This document shows positions 31,287 through 42,551 of a stretch of DNA of 64,000 bases, in pieces. The stretch spans positions 7,378,001-7,442,000 of the forward strand of contig CM066287.1 of assembly GCA_033816765.1 (NCBI GenBank), in the 5' to 3' direction. Made by a program: the position numbers and the translations under genes. The notes under the pieces were generated by a model, which was not told the DNA's origin, searched no databases, and saw nothing but the letters and a program-made list of their open reading frames with translations. The stretch's first letter is position 1; each line of letters begins with the position of its first letter. The DNA is from Nothopassalora personata (taxonomy: Eukaryota; Ascomycota; Dothideomycetes; Mycosphaerellales; Mycosphaerellaceae).

Positions 31287-33922
31287 TCAAGAAAAGGGCT
31301 TCTGTGCAGTCTTGGGGGTGATGGCAGATAGGGTATGTGTTATCATACTCTGGATGTCTTCCATGCCATCCGTCTCAAGAGAGTGCATCAGTTCCTCCTG
31401 TTGCATTTGCGTCAAGCCGTTGCCGAATGAACCAGAGTCCATGTCCCAGTACTGTGGCATATATTGTTGTTCTTGTGGGCGCTGGTCGTACGTCTGGTCG
31501 TAGGTGCCTGGAAATGGGTACGCTTGGCTCGTGGGGTCGAACGCCGAGCTCGCATAAGGATTCGGATGTTGCATCGGCAAAGCAGCAGCATTTGCAGATG
31601 CGAACGTCACTGGCGTTTGTTGTGGTGCTGTCCAGCCAGGGATGGTCAGGTCCGGAGTGAACTCTGGCAGCGAGTGATACTGGGCATTATTCGCATGAAG
31701 GTGTTGCTGTCCAGCGTACTGGGATGGCATCGCCTGCACAGTAGGGACAGAATCGGAGCTCCCGTACCCCGGAGAAGCATGTGTGACAGAGGGAGTCTGG
31801 CGAGCTGGTGGTGTGGACACATTTGGCAAGCTCGTATCCGATCGGTAAGGTACTGGCGGCGGTTCCTCCACGCTCCTTCGGGACTGTTGATTGATATAAC
31901 CGAATGGCGGTTGCGGTTGCGGCTGCTTCTCGGGTGGCGTTGCAACTGACTGACTACTAGCAGTCCCTGGGCTTGCGGCGCAGGAACGTCCATAGGCATC
32001 GGGGAACATTGATCCGGGCGATGCTGCGTCCGAAGGTGTGGCAGCCGAGATGGGAATATCGCTGTCCCTCTCGTAGATCTTCATGATCGCCGTTATGAGG
32101 TTGCCGTAGAGCTGCACAGCTGATGCCACACCAGGCCAGCGTTCAGAGGCCAGCTGTATTGCATCCATAGCCACGTCCAGATGTCGAAGTACTGTCTCAC
32201 GCTTGTGCTTCCTCCTGACCTCCACGTAGCTGAGCGCCCAAAGCATGGTGTTGATGGCCATGAATAACGATTGAGTGAAGATCCAAGTCAAGTCCACATT
32301 GCGCTTCGAGATTTGCTCGCGCTGCATGTATATGTTGTATTCGCAAGCATCGAAGCATTTGAACGCCGCCTCCAGAGTCGGACGGGGCACCTGTGGCGAC
32401 GGGCGATAGAGGAAAACGACCATCGTGTTGTATCTTCCAACGAACCAGATCTTGTCCAGCCCAATACCCTCATCTTGTGCCGGCGAAGCATCTCTCCATG
32501 CCGTGAGCTTAGCATCCATCCGGATGAACCACGGGTCGCTGTCGTCCTTGGGTTCTGCTCGTTTGCATTGGTATAGCTTTCTCCGAATCTCCAGCTGCAA
32601 GAGTCGCATCTTGAAGAAGTGTATGGCAACCCACTTCTTCAGAGTTGGCCGAGGTGCCACGGGATCGATGCCTTCGGGTGTAATGTACTGATCATCACAG
32701 GTCTCAAACCAGCCGACATCAATGTGATCCTGGCTGGTGGCGAGTATGGATGGGCGTCCGATGGAGTGGGCCAAACCCCATTCCATAACCATGATGCACC
32801 AGAAGATTCTCCGGCGTAGATCAATCTCGAGATAGTTCGTTGTGCCATCGCCACGCCCGCGTGTAATGGTCTTCTCCTCGTTCAAGCCCAATGCCTGCAC
32901 TAGTCTGACCGCGATTCCGACGACATAGTAAATGGCTGTCCTTGTGGGCGTTAGCAGAGAGTATTCCGCCATGAGCGCGAAGCACTGGAGAGTCCTAAGA
33001 TCCATGGATCGCACTACTGGCTCGAGGTACTTCAGAGCGGCGAGGTAGTAACTGTCTGCTAGGCCAGCATATTGCGTGTCCATTTTCTGCAAGCTGATCG
33101 CAATCACCATGCGGCAAACAAAGTGCTGATACGACGTGACTTGGCCCGAATTCGAAAACACTGTCTCGATGTCTCTGTCCAAGGTGGGCTCGTGTAGCGC
33201 TGGGTACATTGGCTGGACTTTCAACTTGTACAGTTGGACCAGCAGATTCGCCAACGCTCGATTGGGCAGCTCAACTGCCGCCACATCACTGATCAGATGA
33301 TATATCTTCGACGTTGGCTTCGCTTGCTCCTGTGCGTACAGCTCCTTGATCTGTCGTGCTCGTTGGTCCGGCACAATGTCCTTGATACTCTTAGCATCCG
33401 TGAATTGTTTCGCCAGCTGCATCACAAGGCGAGTGATGTGTATACCACTGGAGGGTCCCAGGTACTTGGACTCTTTTGCATCGTGGACTTGCACACTCGC
33501 CGCGCGCATCATGGCCTCAGGATCGTAGGCCGCGTCCTCATTCTCCACTTTCTCGAGCTCTTCTTCCAGCTCCCGCACCTTGTGCTGAAGCCAGACGACA
33601 TAATTGCGGTTCACGTTGTGACCTCTATTGGAATCGTAGTATTCGCATATCGAGTTCGTCCTCTCGCAGGGAGTGCACCGCGGGAGCCCAGGATCGCATC
33701 TAGTCTTGCGCTATGCACTCGTCAGTGCCTCGGCTGGAACAATGTCTCATCGTTGCGCATTACCTGTCTGCACCGAGTGCACGCGGTCAGGGTATGGGCC
33801 ACCTGATTTGAAGACAGGCCGTCTCCGTCTGTACTGCTCTCCCTTACCAGCGTGGTCTTCTGCCTTGCAGCGCCGTCGGTGTTGAGCGACATTGTCAGTG
33901 GCTTCGCCTGAATCGCGGCCAT
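31287..33922 (-). CDS. Zn2Cys6 transcription factor
   Basis: A fungal binuclear-zinc DNA-binding regulator, nuclear. Two exons, 33,922-33,764 and 33,710-31,287, joined across a 53-nt intron (GTAATG...CATAG), give 860 residues from the first ATG after a non-ATG open stretch. The splice completes the cluster: Cys48, 51, 58, 65, 68 and 75, i.e. C-x2-C-x6-C-x6-C-x2-C-x6-C. A short coiled coil (VRELEEELEKVE, about 94-109) follows and suggests dimerisation. The fungal middle homology region covers roughly 220-470. The C-terminal 260 residues are rich in Pro, Gln and Ser, as in activation domains. The downstream neighbour is the RIP-mutated repeat block. The upstream neighbour is a second regulator in head-to-head orientation. 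Target genes cannot be named. Confidence 0.9.
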
Positions 33923-35221
33923 TGTTCTCGCTGGATGTGCTCTGGCCTTAGAACTACATGCCGCGGCTTGGGAGCTGTTGTTCCAGGTCGTATCCTCGTG
34001 CAAATCGCTTCTCGCAGGGTCACGTTGGCGCAACGTCGGTCCAGTGGTCGTCGTCGTGCTAAGGGACTCGTCAACGGGCAATGGGTCTCGAGTTCAGAAG
34101 AAGGGGAAAGTGAAGAGAGCTGAGAGCTGCGTAGAGATGGTCATTCCATCACTTCATCTGGGCTGCATGTGCAAGAAAGATGCCACAACCCACACAACGC
34201 GTGCGGGCCCCTTCCGGATCTGCGTCTGATGCAGCTGCAGGGCACGAGCGAGGCACTGCAGCTTGGACGTGGTGTGGAAGGTGACGAAGGAACTTCTCAC
34301 CGTGCCCAAATGCTTATGCCCGGCCGATTCAGCCCCAGGACATCATCTCTTCAGCCGAATAGCGGAGACCCAGGGACTGGTGGCACATAGACACCGCTGT
34401 GGCTGAAGCCGCAGAGCTCCGTCCGAGATATGCCTTGCATGATGAGTAGCAAAGCTCCTCGACGATCACTCACGAGACTGACTGTACGCGGGAGAAGCAA
34501 AGCAGAATGCACATTGGGCTGTGCAACCACAAGAGCTACGCCGGCAGGGTCCTGCGTTGGCGTGAAGGAACAAGTACTGTAGTAGTAGCAGACATCGTCT
34601 CCGGCGGCGTTCATGTTCCTTCTGATCCCATGCTTTGCGCGGACGAAAGCTCGGTAGGCTCTAGAACTACAGCAGTCTGTCTACCCACTTCATCTACTAT
34701 GCATGAATGCATTCCGAAGGTGCTCCTTTCTGTTATGCACGGCTCATATTGGCAAGCGTGAACGCAATAAGCGAAAAGTGTCGCAGGCGTGGCCGTGCTC
34801 TAGTCCTGCTGGCACATTAGAGCTCTACCCGTGATACACTTTCCTTCGCAGAAGCTTTTCGCCTCATAGCATTGACACCGCTCAACGACAGCCGGCCTCA
34901 CTTCTGCGCGCTGCATGGCATACCACTACGATTCGACAAGCTAGTAACATCATTGAACGCAGCTATGTCAGCCGCACACTAATGCGGCTGAAGTGAAGGG
35001 TCTGGCGGCCGCACGTGTGATACATACGGTACAGTACGAACCCAGCATGCATCTCCTTCCGTTGCCCTATGCCAAACAGTGGGGTGTTGCTGAGTGCGCC
35101 ATCACCTGCCATGGCGTCGAGGGCGGTATAAGCTGGACAATCCTCACGCTTACGGGCGTCCTTTCCCCCCGGACGTCCAAATCAGCACCAGCAGATCGAT
35201 ACCCGGGAAACATTACTGACA
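33923..35221. promoter_or_regulatory. Shared upstream region of two divergent regulators
   Basis: 1.3 kb between the starts of two oppositely transcribed Zn2Cys6 genes; both promoters must lie here. I did not find a clear TATA box or repeated CGG-type half-site arrangement by eye. No supported ORF. Confidence 0.6.
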
Positions 35222-37697
35222 ATGGCGGTAGAAGACGTCGATGCAAGGTCGCTGATGCCTTTAGACACGCCTATCCTCAAGGTCTCACGGTATGCTGTCC
35301 ACCGGCGCCGTCGTAATGACGATTTTGCTTGCTGACTACGCTCACGTGGTAGGCCAGTGGCGGCCTGTTCGAGATGTCGCAATGCAAAAATCAAGTGCGA
35401 TGGCAAACTGCCAGCCTGCACTTCTTGTGAGAAGAATGGACGAGCAGCTGAGTGCACGAGCACAAATGACCAATTCGCACGAGGCAAGGAACGAAGTTAT
35501 GTCTCCACCCTGGAAACCAGAATCGACAAGCTACAGGCAAAACTCGAGGAAGCGCGCGCCAGGAAACCTTCTGTGGTATCACTACCGGACGAAGACATGG
35601 CACCCACTCGCCACCCATCATGTCAGGTGCAGGAGCCACCAACGCCGAACACGACCAAGGCCATGCGTCGCAAGGAAGCCAACGACGTAGATGACCTTGT
35701 CGGAGACTTTGGCTTTCTGTCAGTCAACGCTACTGCTAGAGACTTCTATGGCTTCACCACGGCCATGTCGTATGCGCGTCTCATTACTTGGGCGTGCTCC
35801 AAAGATCCTCTCCCCGAAGGCATGACACAACCACTCCCACTTCGACATACAGCCACTTCACTTGTTCAGCACTATCTGGGTAATGTCTTTATGCTGCTCC
35901 CAGTGTTCGACGAGGCCAGCTTCTATGGTTCTGTCGACAGGGTCTACTCTAAGCCAGTACATCAAGCTGAGCCGCAAGATCACTTTCTCGTCAGGATGGT
36001 GCTTGCAATAGCAAGTGCATCAATGTCTGAACAGCGAGGCGACCACCGGTACATGGAGTCTGTTGGCCACGTTTGTGCAGCTCTTGAGCACGCTGAAGAT
36101 GTCTTACACCCTGGTACTATCAGTGGCATCCAGGCACTCGTGTTGCTTACGGAGTATGCGATGCTAGATCCGCACCACTTCGACTCCTGGGGTTTGATTG
36201 GGGCAGCTTCGAGAGCCATGGTCGATCTTGGTATGCACCAGGATCCGCCAAAGGGCACGCCCATGCCGAAAGGAAAGCTCGAACTACGACGAAGAGTTTA
36301 CTACTGTGTATATGCTCTGGATCGCTCCACGTCGCTCGTACAGACAAGGGCATTTTCATTTGGAGACGACAGTGCCAAAGTGAAGATCCCCTTTAACAAG
36401 CAACCGGCATCAGCGCCCACATCGCCAGCGGCAAATGCATCAAAGCAGATTTGGCTGAAGTCACACGAACAAGCATTGCAGCTGATAAACCTGCGGAAGA
36501 TACAATCGCAATGGTACACCGACCTCTTCCAGTCTGGACGCACTCGATGGGACGAACCATACCCATATATATGGGGTACCTGCGAGTCCATGCGCAAGTG
36601 GTTCGAAGCCCTACCTTCGTCGACCTCGCAGAACAGCCGTGCCTTCTTTGAGCTCGACCTCTTGTACTCCTACGTCTATGTGCTCTCGCCTTCGCCCAGA
36701 GTGCCAGTCATCAGCCCTTTCGCTCAGAAGCTGATATTCGAATACTGCATCCAGTACGCTGACTTGATGCTGCGCCTGATCAGTGATTCTTCTTACACCG
36801 CACCGTTGACGTTCTACGATGCCATGAGAGTCTACATGACGGGCCGCCAATTCCTCGATGTCTTGCAGCACAATCTTGATGGTCTCTTGAACGGTACTGT
36901 GTCACCGCATCCAGAGGTTAAACCCACTGCCGCTCCTCCACCGCCTATGCCGGTACCTCAGTTGCCACCAGGCGAGACAGTGCTGCGCTTTAATGTGATG
37001 CGAAGCATTGGCTGCATCAAGCAGATTATTGAGTGCTTGGCACGCTTCGGCATCCGATGGGGCTACATGAGGTGAGTGGAATGTATGGCTGGAACCTGAC
37101 TGTCGCTAACTGTGACTTAGCTGGAACCAACGCTACCAAGCTGAAACGTATGACATGCTCAACGAACTCAATTCACGCTCGAGAGAGCTTGAAGGTCCGC
37201 GGCAGCAAAGTATGTGGCAACACCACAACTCTACAGGATCGATAGGTAGCGCGCATGGTGGCAGCCAACAGTATTCGTCCCCTCCAGCTATGCTGACTCC
37301 ACCGGGAGGAGCCTACCAGCAGAATCCATTTGTCCAGGAACAGACCCCTGGTGTCGGGAATGCTCAGATGGCCTCGCAACTCAGCCCACCAACATACCTT
37401 CAACAGCATGTGGGACCAGCGGGTTACAACATGGCGCAATTCATGGCGAACCAGGGGGTGCAGCAACAATCGCAGCAGCAATCGCAGCATTTCCAGCAGC
37501 CAGTCTTCGACTTCAGTCAGGCGCCGACTGCAGCGCAGCAGCAACAGTACACTACCTTTTTGAGCGGCGCTCACCGACCAAGTGCGCAGTTTGCCACTTG
37601 GGGAGGATATGGTGGTCCTGGTGGGCAGCCAGACACTCTGGACGAAGAAAACGCAGTACCGCCCGATGCCAATCCCTGGAACCTCGATGTGAAGTGA
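35222..37697 (+). CDS. Zn2Cys6 transcription factor
   Basis: Three exons: 35,222-35,289, 35,353-37,071 and 37,121-37,697, with introns of 63 and 49 nt (GTATGC...GTAG; GTGAGT...TTAG). They give 787 residues. The first splice joins a 23-residue leader to the zinc cluster: Cys28, 31, 38, 45, 48 and 57 (C-x2-C-x6-C-x6-C-x2-C-x8-C). A coiled coil follows (ETRIDKLQAKLEEARAR). The fungal middle homology region spans about 160-420 (for example SWGLIGAASRAMVDLGMHQD). The last 170 residues are rich in Gln, Pro and Gly, suggesting an activation domain. It acts in the nucleus. Specificity is unknown. It is transcribed away from the other regulator across a 1.3-kb shared upstream region. Confidence 0.9.
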
Positions 37698-39277
37698 TGA
37701 AATGCTGAACTTGCTACAGACTCCGCCGAGCACGGCAACGATCAGCCTCAATACTCAGTCCGAAGCCGCGAACGTCCAAAACACGAACGTAGCCTTGCCG
37801 GCCCCCGCCACAGACGCCACACATCTGTCTCGAACAATACTCACAGCCAGTGACGCTCCCCTTACCTCTCGGCCTTCCATGCCGATAGCATCTGGTATGG
37901 TGAATCGGCAGCTAGATGTCTTAGGGAGGCCGGTGATCGACTTCAGCATCCCTCGAACCAGCTATCTACCGCCACTCACTGGCAGAGGACCTGCACCCCA
38001 GCTGTCACCGAGAAGGACCTCAATGCAAGACGCCGCTATCGCCTTCGCACGTCCGTTGGCCTGGGACAATTCGGTGGACATAGCATCGGATGTGGCTCTG
38101 CTGCCTGTACACAATCAGGATCGACAAGACACATACATTGGCAAAGGCAAGGGGCCTGCATGATCCACCGGCTCTCAAAAGACTCCTGAGTAGTGCCAGA
38201 ACGACTGTAGCACATTGTCATGGAGTGCGCGAAGGAGATGATAGGAAGTCCAATACAATTGGAACAAACGGAACAGTCATGCAGTCATGATCACGAAAGG
38301 AGATTGTAGGAATGAAGTAGGAATAACGGGACATTCATTCCATTGCAGAGATCTATGTCCTTCATGCCGTACAAAGCAATTTAGCATTGGTATCGAGCAC
38401 CGCAAACATATGGGCAGAACACCCCATAAAGCTTCTTAAAAATCCATCTCGACTTCATAGACATTTCGCTCAAACTTCAGAACGAGGACGGATATTGTCC
38501 ATCTCACACCAGCATTGCCCCCTTGGGCCCCTTCTCTCCCCTAAACCTGCGGACGATGAGGATACAGCTGCGCCGCCGGGGCTTAATATATCATCTTCTA
38601 TTCCTACGGCACACCCTCCTAGCCGATCTTGCTGCCCGCGCCACTAGCGATCTTTGCCGTACCAGCAGGATCCTTCGGCTCAGTTTCCGCTTGCGCCATC
38701 TCGCAGGGCGTGCAGCATAGTTCCTGTACTTGAGGCACCCTAGAGGTCAGCTCTTCAAAAGCATACAGGATCTAGCGTACAGACTCAAACGTGTTCTCGA
38801 GGACAATGTCAGCGACCGTGGTGGCACGAGGTCGTACAATGGCTATCGCCAGTGGGAGGTCCCCTTGTCCGGCAGCTTAGTATTAGACAGCCTAGGCATG
38901 CCGGACAGCTGCTGGATGCCGATGTGTTTGCTGGCAGGTAGGCATTCTGTTGTGACACATCTCGTGCTCCCATTTCGCTTAGGTCGTCCCTGCCTGAACG
39001 CCGTGTCCACGAGGACAATTACAGGTTGCTTGTCTTGGACTGGGGCGTTCAGGCGTTCGGTTCGTGATTCCATGTGGTATGTGGAGGTTTGCTAAATCAT
39101 CAGATGCTGAGGGAAAGGAAGGACAGCCAAGGTGAAGCAATCCTAAGCAATATTTGACTACCAATTAGTGGACTGGTTAGTGAGGCTTGCGGCGCGCTCG
39201 GTGGAGCCAGGATCTACCCAGCAACATGCCACACGACTGTCTGCGTTCACCTCACTTCCTGACTGACATGGCGCTAC
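37698..39277. other. Intergenic, no supported gene
   Basis: 1.6 kb. A 153-codon frame starts four bases after the regulator's stop (37,702-38,163), but it has no recognisable domain and no Kozak context, so it is probably 3' untranslated or chance sequence. Nothing else is visible. Confidence 0.5.
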
Positions 39278-40249
39278 ATGCCGAAATTTCTGCCGCCGCA
39301 CAAGTCAGGCGCGCACCGCGTGGCTGCGATCGCTCTCTTCAGAGCGCTCATCACTCAATGTAGACGACTGCCCGTGGAAGCTCAGCAGAGCAGCGAGCTA
39401 CAGAACATCATCAGGACCCGCTTCAAGCAGCATCGCCATAACACATCGCATCGCCAGCTGAACGTGTGCTTCACTGCTGGCTATGAAGCAATCGACCTCC
39501 TCGATGATGCTGTAGCTGGGAGTGAAAACAGCAGAGGTCGGATACTGGATCTGCTGCAGCGAACGCCAGACAATGCGAAGAAGCCGCCAGAAAGAGTGAT
39601 GACGAAGGCGCAAAAAGAGGCAGAGCGCAAAGAGAAGAATCGAGCTGCGCGAGAGGAGTACGAGGCCCGCCCAAAGATCGCTCTCTTTGCACGACCACTG
39701 CCTTTGGAGAAGCTGTCCGGAAAGCGCCATGTTCCAATCCTCTTCAACGCGAACCACATCCCAGTGCTACGCCTGAAGAAGCCACAGCCTCATTCGCTCT
39801 CTTGCTACATCAATTCTCGCGTCATTCAACGTCAGAAGAGGCACGATCTTCGGCACAAATTAGAGGAAGAAACAAGGCTCGCCAGGAGCGAAGACATCTG
39901 GGATACGATTGTCTTCAGTCAGACTGGTATCGATAACCGGACGTCTCTCGATGACCAAGGAAAGCCAACCAAGGATGCATTGTGGATACAAGAGCCCAAG
40001 GCTGCTTTGGCGCATGTGGAGCAGTTGCTCGACCAAGAGTGCGAGAAGAACAGGATGATGGCTGAGAAGATGCAGGGTGTGGTTGACCGTGAGCAAGAGG
40101 CATTTGATCGCGAAGAGAAGGAGGCTGCTATAGCGAGGCAGAAAGAGGCTGCTATAGCTCGAGAGACTCACGGCGAAAAGTCTAGGCCTCAGAAGTCTGG
40201 CAAGAAAGCCACAGATGCAGAGCTTACGTTCCCGGAAGCACATCCTTGA
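39278..40249 (+). CDS. LYR-motif-like protein, function unknown
   Basis: A single-exon protein of 323 residues. The N-terminal 100 residues resemble the Complex1-LYR fold: ALFRALITQC with a following basic RRLP, then helices ending near LLQRTP. The core motif here is LFR instead of LYR. LYR proteins are small mitochondrial adaptors for acyl-carrier protein and for Fe-S or respiratory-complex assembly. Residues 105-140 are Lys/Glu/Arg-rich helix. The C-terminal third is another charged coiled coil (EKEAAIARQKEAAIARE, a short internal repeat). No transmembrane segment. An out-of-frame ATG lies ten bases upstream of the start. LYR assignment is moderate; a generic mitochondrial or ribosome-associated protein is possible. 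Confidence 0.7.
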   Translation: MPKFLPPHKSGAHRVAAIALFRALITQCRRLPVEAQQSSELQNIIRTRFKQHRHNTSHRQLNVCFTAGYEAIDLLDDAVAGSENSRGRILDLLQRTPDNAKKPPERVMTKAQKEAERKEKNRAAREEYEARPKIALFARPLPLEKLSGKRHVPILFNANHIPVLRLKKPQPHSLSCYINSRVIQRQKRHDLRHKLEEETRLARSEDIWDTIVFSQTGIDNRTSLDDQGKPTKDALWIQEPKAALAHVEQLLDQECEKNRMMAEKMQGVVDREQEAFDREEKEAAIARQKEAAIARETHGEKSRPQKSGKKATDAELTFPEAHP

Positions 40250-40589
40250 GATAATGCTCGCAGTATCATCCGCCTCGCAAGTCCCTATGCTCACCACTAG
40301 TAATCTGTGACATTTTCATCGTTCTTTCCTCTATGCTCAAGAACAGCTTCCCACGCCACGCGGCAAGCCTGCCGAGGTTTCTATTGCCTAGCGTGCATCC
40401 TTCCACCTATACGATCCGGGAGCGCGAACGCGAGCTCAATCAGAGTTTAGCTGCGCCCACGATCATCGAACCTCACAAGCTGAACAGACACGGCAGCTCA
40501 GGTAACCACATAATTGATCCTGGAGTTCAAGGCCACAGGCATACTCGAGAACTTGCCGGGACGTACTACATCTCGTTCTAGATACCACA
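40250..40589. other. Intergenic
   Basis: 340 bp between two plus-strand genes; presumably the 3' untranslated region of the first and promoter of the second. No feature recognised. Confidence 0.5.
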
Positions 40590-41216
40590 ATGAAAGACCC
40601 TCTCCCACTGCGCTGGATCTGCTGCTGCTGTCCCTGCGGCCCTAAGAAGTCGGACAACGATGCCTCGGAGCTAGAACGTGGCACGCCTGAAGACATTGAG
40701 CTCCCTCCTACAACGACGAAACTTGAGGACGGCAATGCCTACATTGCGGAGGTAGCGATCAATATGGCACTGAGGAGAAGCACCGAAACGGCTAGGAGGA
40801 CGTCGCTTGAGACCGCTGTACCCGTGAGGGAGATTGATCCACCACCGACGTACGATAGTGTTTGGACCGAGCAGACGAAGGAAAGGCGGGCGGAAAGGGA
40901 CGCGGGTCATGTCGCTCATAGTGGCCCTGTCGCGGTGACTCGAAGGGCTGAGCCTGAAGTTCCAGTGGCAAGTCATGGTTCTGTGGTGCAAAACGAGCCT
41001 CCCACGCGGATGGCGGCGCCAACAACATCAGCATCACAGCCGAATTACCGACAGCACGATGTTGACGAGGAAGACTCGGATTTCGAATCGAGGATCTCGA
41101 CGCCGAGAACTTTGACACCGCCAACCACTGTGCCGCCGACATTGGCCGATGCGGACGAAGATGAGGAGAGAAGGCGGTGGCTTAGAGATGAAAAGGGCGG
41201 AGCACGAAGAGCGTAA
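40590..41216 (+). CDS. Small protein with N-terminal Cys cluster and PPxY
   Basis: 208 residues, single exon, start in good context (CACAATGA). The N-terminus RWICCCCPCGPKK holds five Cys within six residues next to basic residues, a pattern typical of palmitoylated, membrane-anchored proteins. PPPTYDSV near residue 85 contains a PPxY motif, a ligand for WW domains of NEDD4/Rsp5-type ubiquitin ligases. The remainder is low-complexity, with Thr/Pro-rich TPRTLTPPTTVPPT and an acidic-basic end. I do not recognise a named family. An adaptor for ubiquitin ligase at a membrane is a reasonable guess from the two motifs. It converges with the BTB-like gene 220 bp downstream. Confidence 0.7.
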   Translation: MKDPLPLRWICCCCPCGPKKSDNDASELERGTPEDIELPPTTTKLEDGNAYIAEVAINMALRRSTETARRTSLETAVPVREIDPPPTYDSVWTEQTKERRAERDAGHVAHSGPVAVTRRAEPEVPVASHGSVVQNEPPTRMAAPTTSASQPNYRQHDVDEEDSDFESRISTPRTLTPPTTVPPTLADADEDEERRRWLRDEKGGARRA

Positions 41217-41437
41217 GATGGGAGTTGTCTTTGGTGCTGGTAGTATGAGCTTTGGCGATGCACATGGAAGTCCAGCAACCATTTAAGTGATGCTCTCTGC
41301 TTCAGCGACAGTATCTTCGCCGTCGACAAGACAGCCGTGAGTCTCTGCATCGCTCGTTCAAGTCGGTTCCGCCATCGACCATCAAGTCATGTCCAGCGTC
41401 TCTGTTCCCGCCGTCCATTACCTCCAGCCAACAGTCT

Positions 41438-42551
41438 TCACTCATCGTCCGTAGTAAGATTCACGGTCTCAATCTCGCTATGGCCGCACAGTGGTGTAAG
41501 GTCATGCTTGTGGTAGGAATCACAAAACCTCTGCTCCCATGGCGGCTTGACCTTCGCATCGTAGATTTGCCGACCGGCGACGTACTTGGCCGTCCTTACG
41601 TTGTCCAAGAACTCCCACGGACCGCTAGCATCTTCGTGTGGGAGACGGATACCCAAGCCTGTCCATGTTGATCAGAACACAGTCTTGAACATCCTGAGGA
41701 CGGGAATTTAACTTACCCTGCCCGACCCAGACGTGCAGATCTATATACAGCTTGCGTAACTTGTCGCCACGCTTCGTGTGAGCGTAGACCTCGCTGGCCA
41801 AGCCTGTAGGGTATCGTCCACTCTCGTTGACCTTCTCCACCAGGGCGTTGATCACAGTGTTTGCGAATTTCTCGTCCTTGGCTTCGATACCGAAGAGATA
41901 CATGAGCACCAGCTTGTGCCACTCTGCATCGGCATGGGCTTCGGCTTCTCCATCGTCTTCGACATCCACGTCCTCTGGAGCCCTTGAATACAATTTGCCG
42001 GTGTACAACCATAGTCTGTACAGAGCGATGGTGTTGAAGTCTTGATCCGGGAGTGGGTAGACTGGCAAATTGAGGCCCGTTGGGTCGTAACGCACCTCCT
42101 TAGTCACGAACCACTCCTGGGTCGCCTTTGGGAGAAGCTCGAAGTGAAGGTGGACGGAAAGTTGATGTGGTCCCACGAACAGGAAGCGAATCTGGTCGCC
42201 GAGCCTGTAGCTTTCGTTAAGATTGTCCTTCTCACGGCAGCTGCAAACTTACGGAGGCGCTGTTGCAAGCACAGCGCGAGTTGCTGTCATTATAGCCTCA
42301 TTGGCCTGGAATTGACGTTGAGCCAGTGCTTGTTTGGTCTGTGCAAGCTCGACTTCAAGTTCTCGCAGCTTGGCCTGGAGCCTGCCATATTGCTTCGTAC
42401 GGCTCATGCTGATTCGTCTTTTCGGTATCTTGAGGTGGCTGACTGAAAGAGGAAGACGTGCAGAAGACGAGGGTGGAGTTGTATTATCGCAAGTGAAAGG
42501 TGAGGTTGGCGATTGCTCAGCTAGCTTCAAGTGAGACTGTAGATATGGCAT
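41438..42551 (-). CDS. BTB/POZ-like domain protein
   Basis: Three exons: 42,551-42,253, 42,204-41,717 and 41,658-41,438, with introns of 48 and 58 nt, giving 335 residues. Both junctions restore continuous sequence (GDQIRFLFVGPHQL; VGQGLGIRLPHED). Residues 50-85 form a Gln/Glu/Arg coiled coil. Residues from about 100 resemble the diverged BTB/POZ fold widespread in Dothideomycete genomes: FVGPHQLSVHLHFEL, then YDPTGLNLPVYPLPDQDFNTIALYRLW... cut by an acidic insert (EDVDVEDDGEAEAHADAE). BTB domains mediate dimerisation and cullin-3 binding; no substrate domain is seen. A second in-frame Met at 42,407 (MSRTKQYGR) is a possible alternative start, before the coiled coil. Confidence 0.8.

Noticed and set aside
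37702..38163. 153-codon frame directly after the second regulator
   Set aside because: No domain, poor start context and no splice evidence. It could be joined to the regulator only by an intron of about 30 nt, which is too short.
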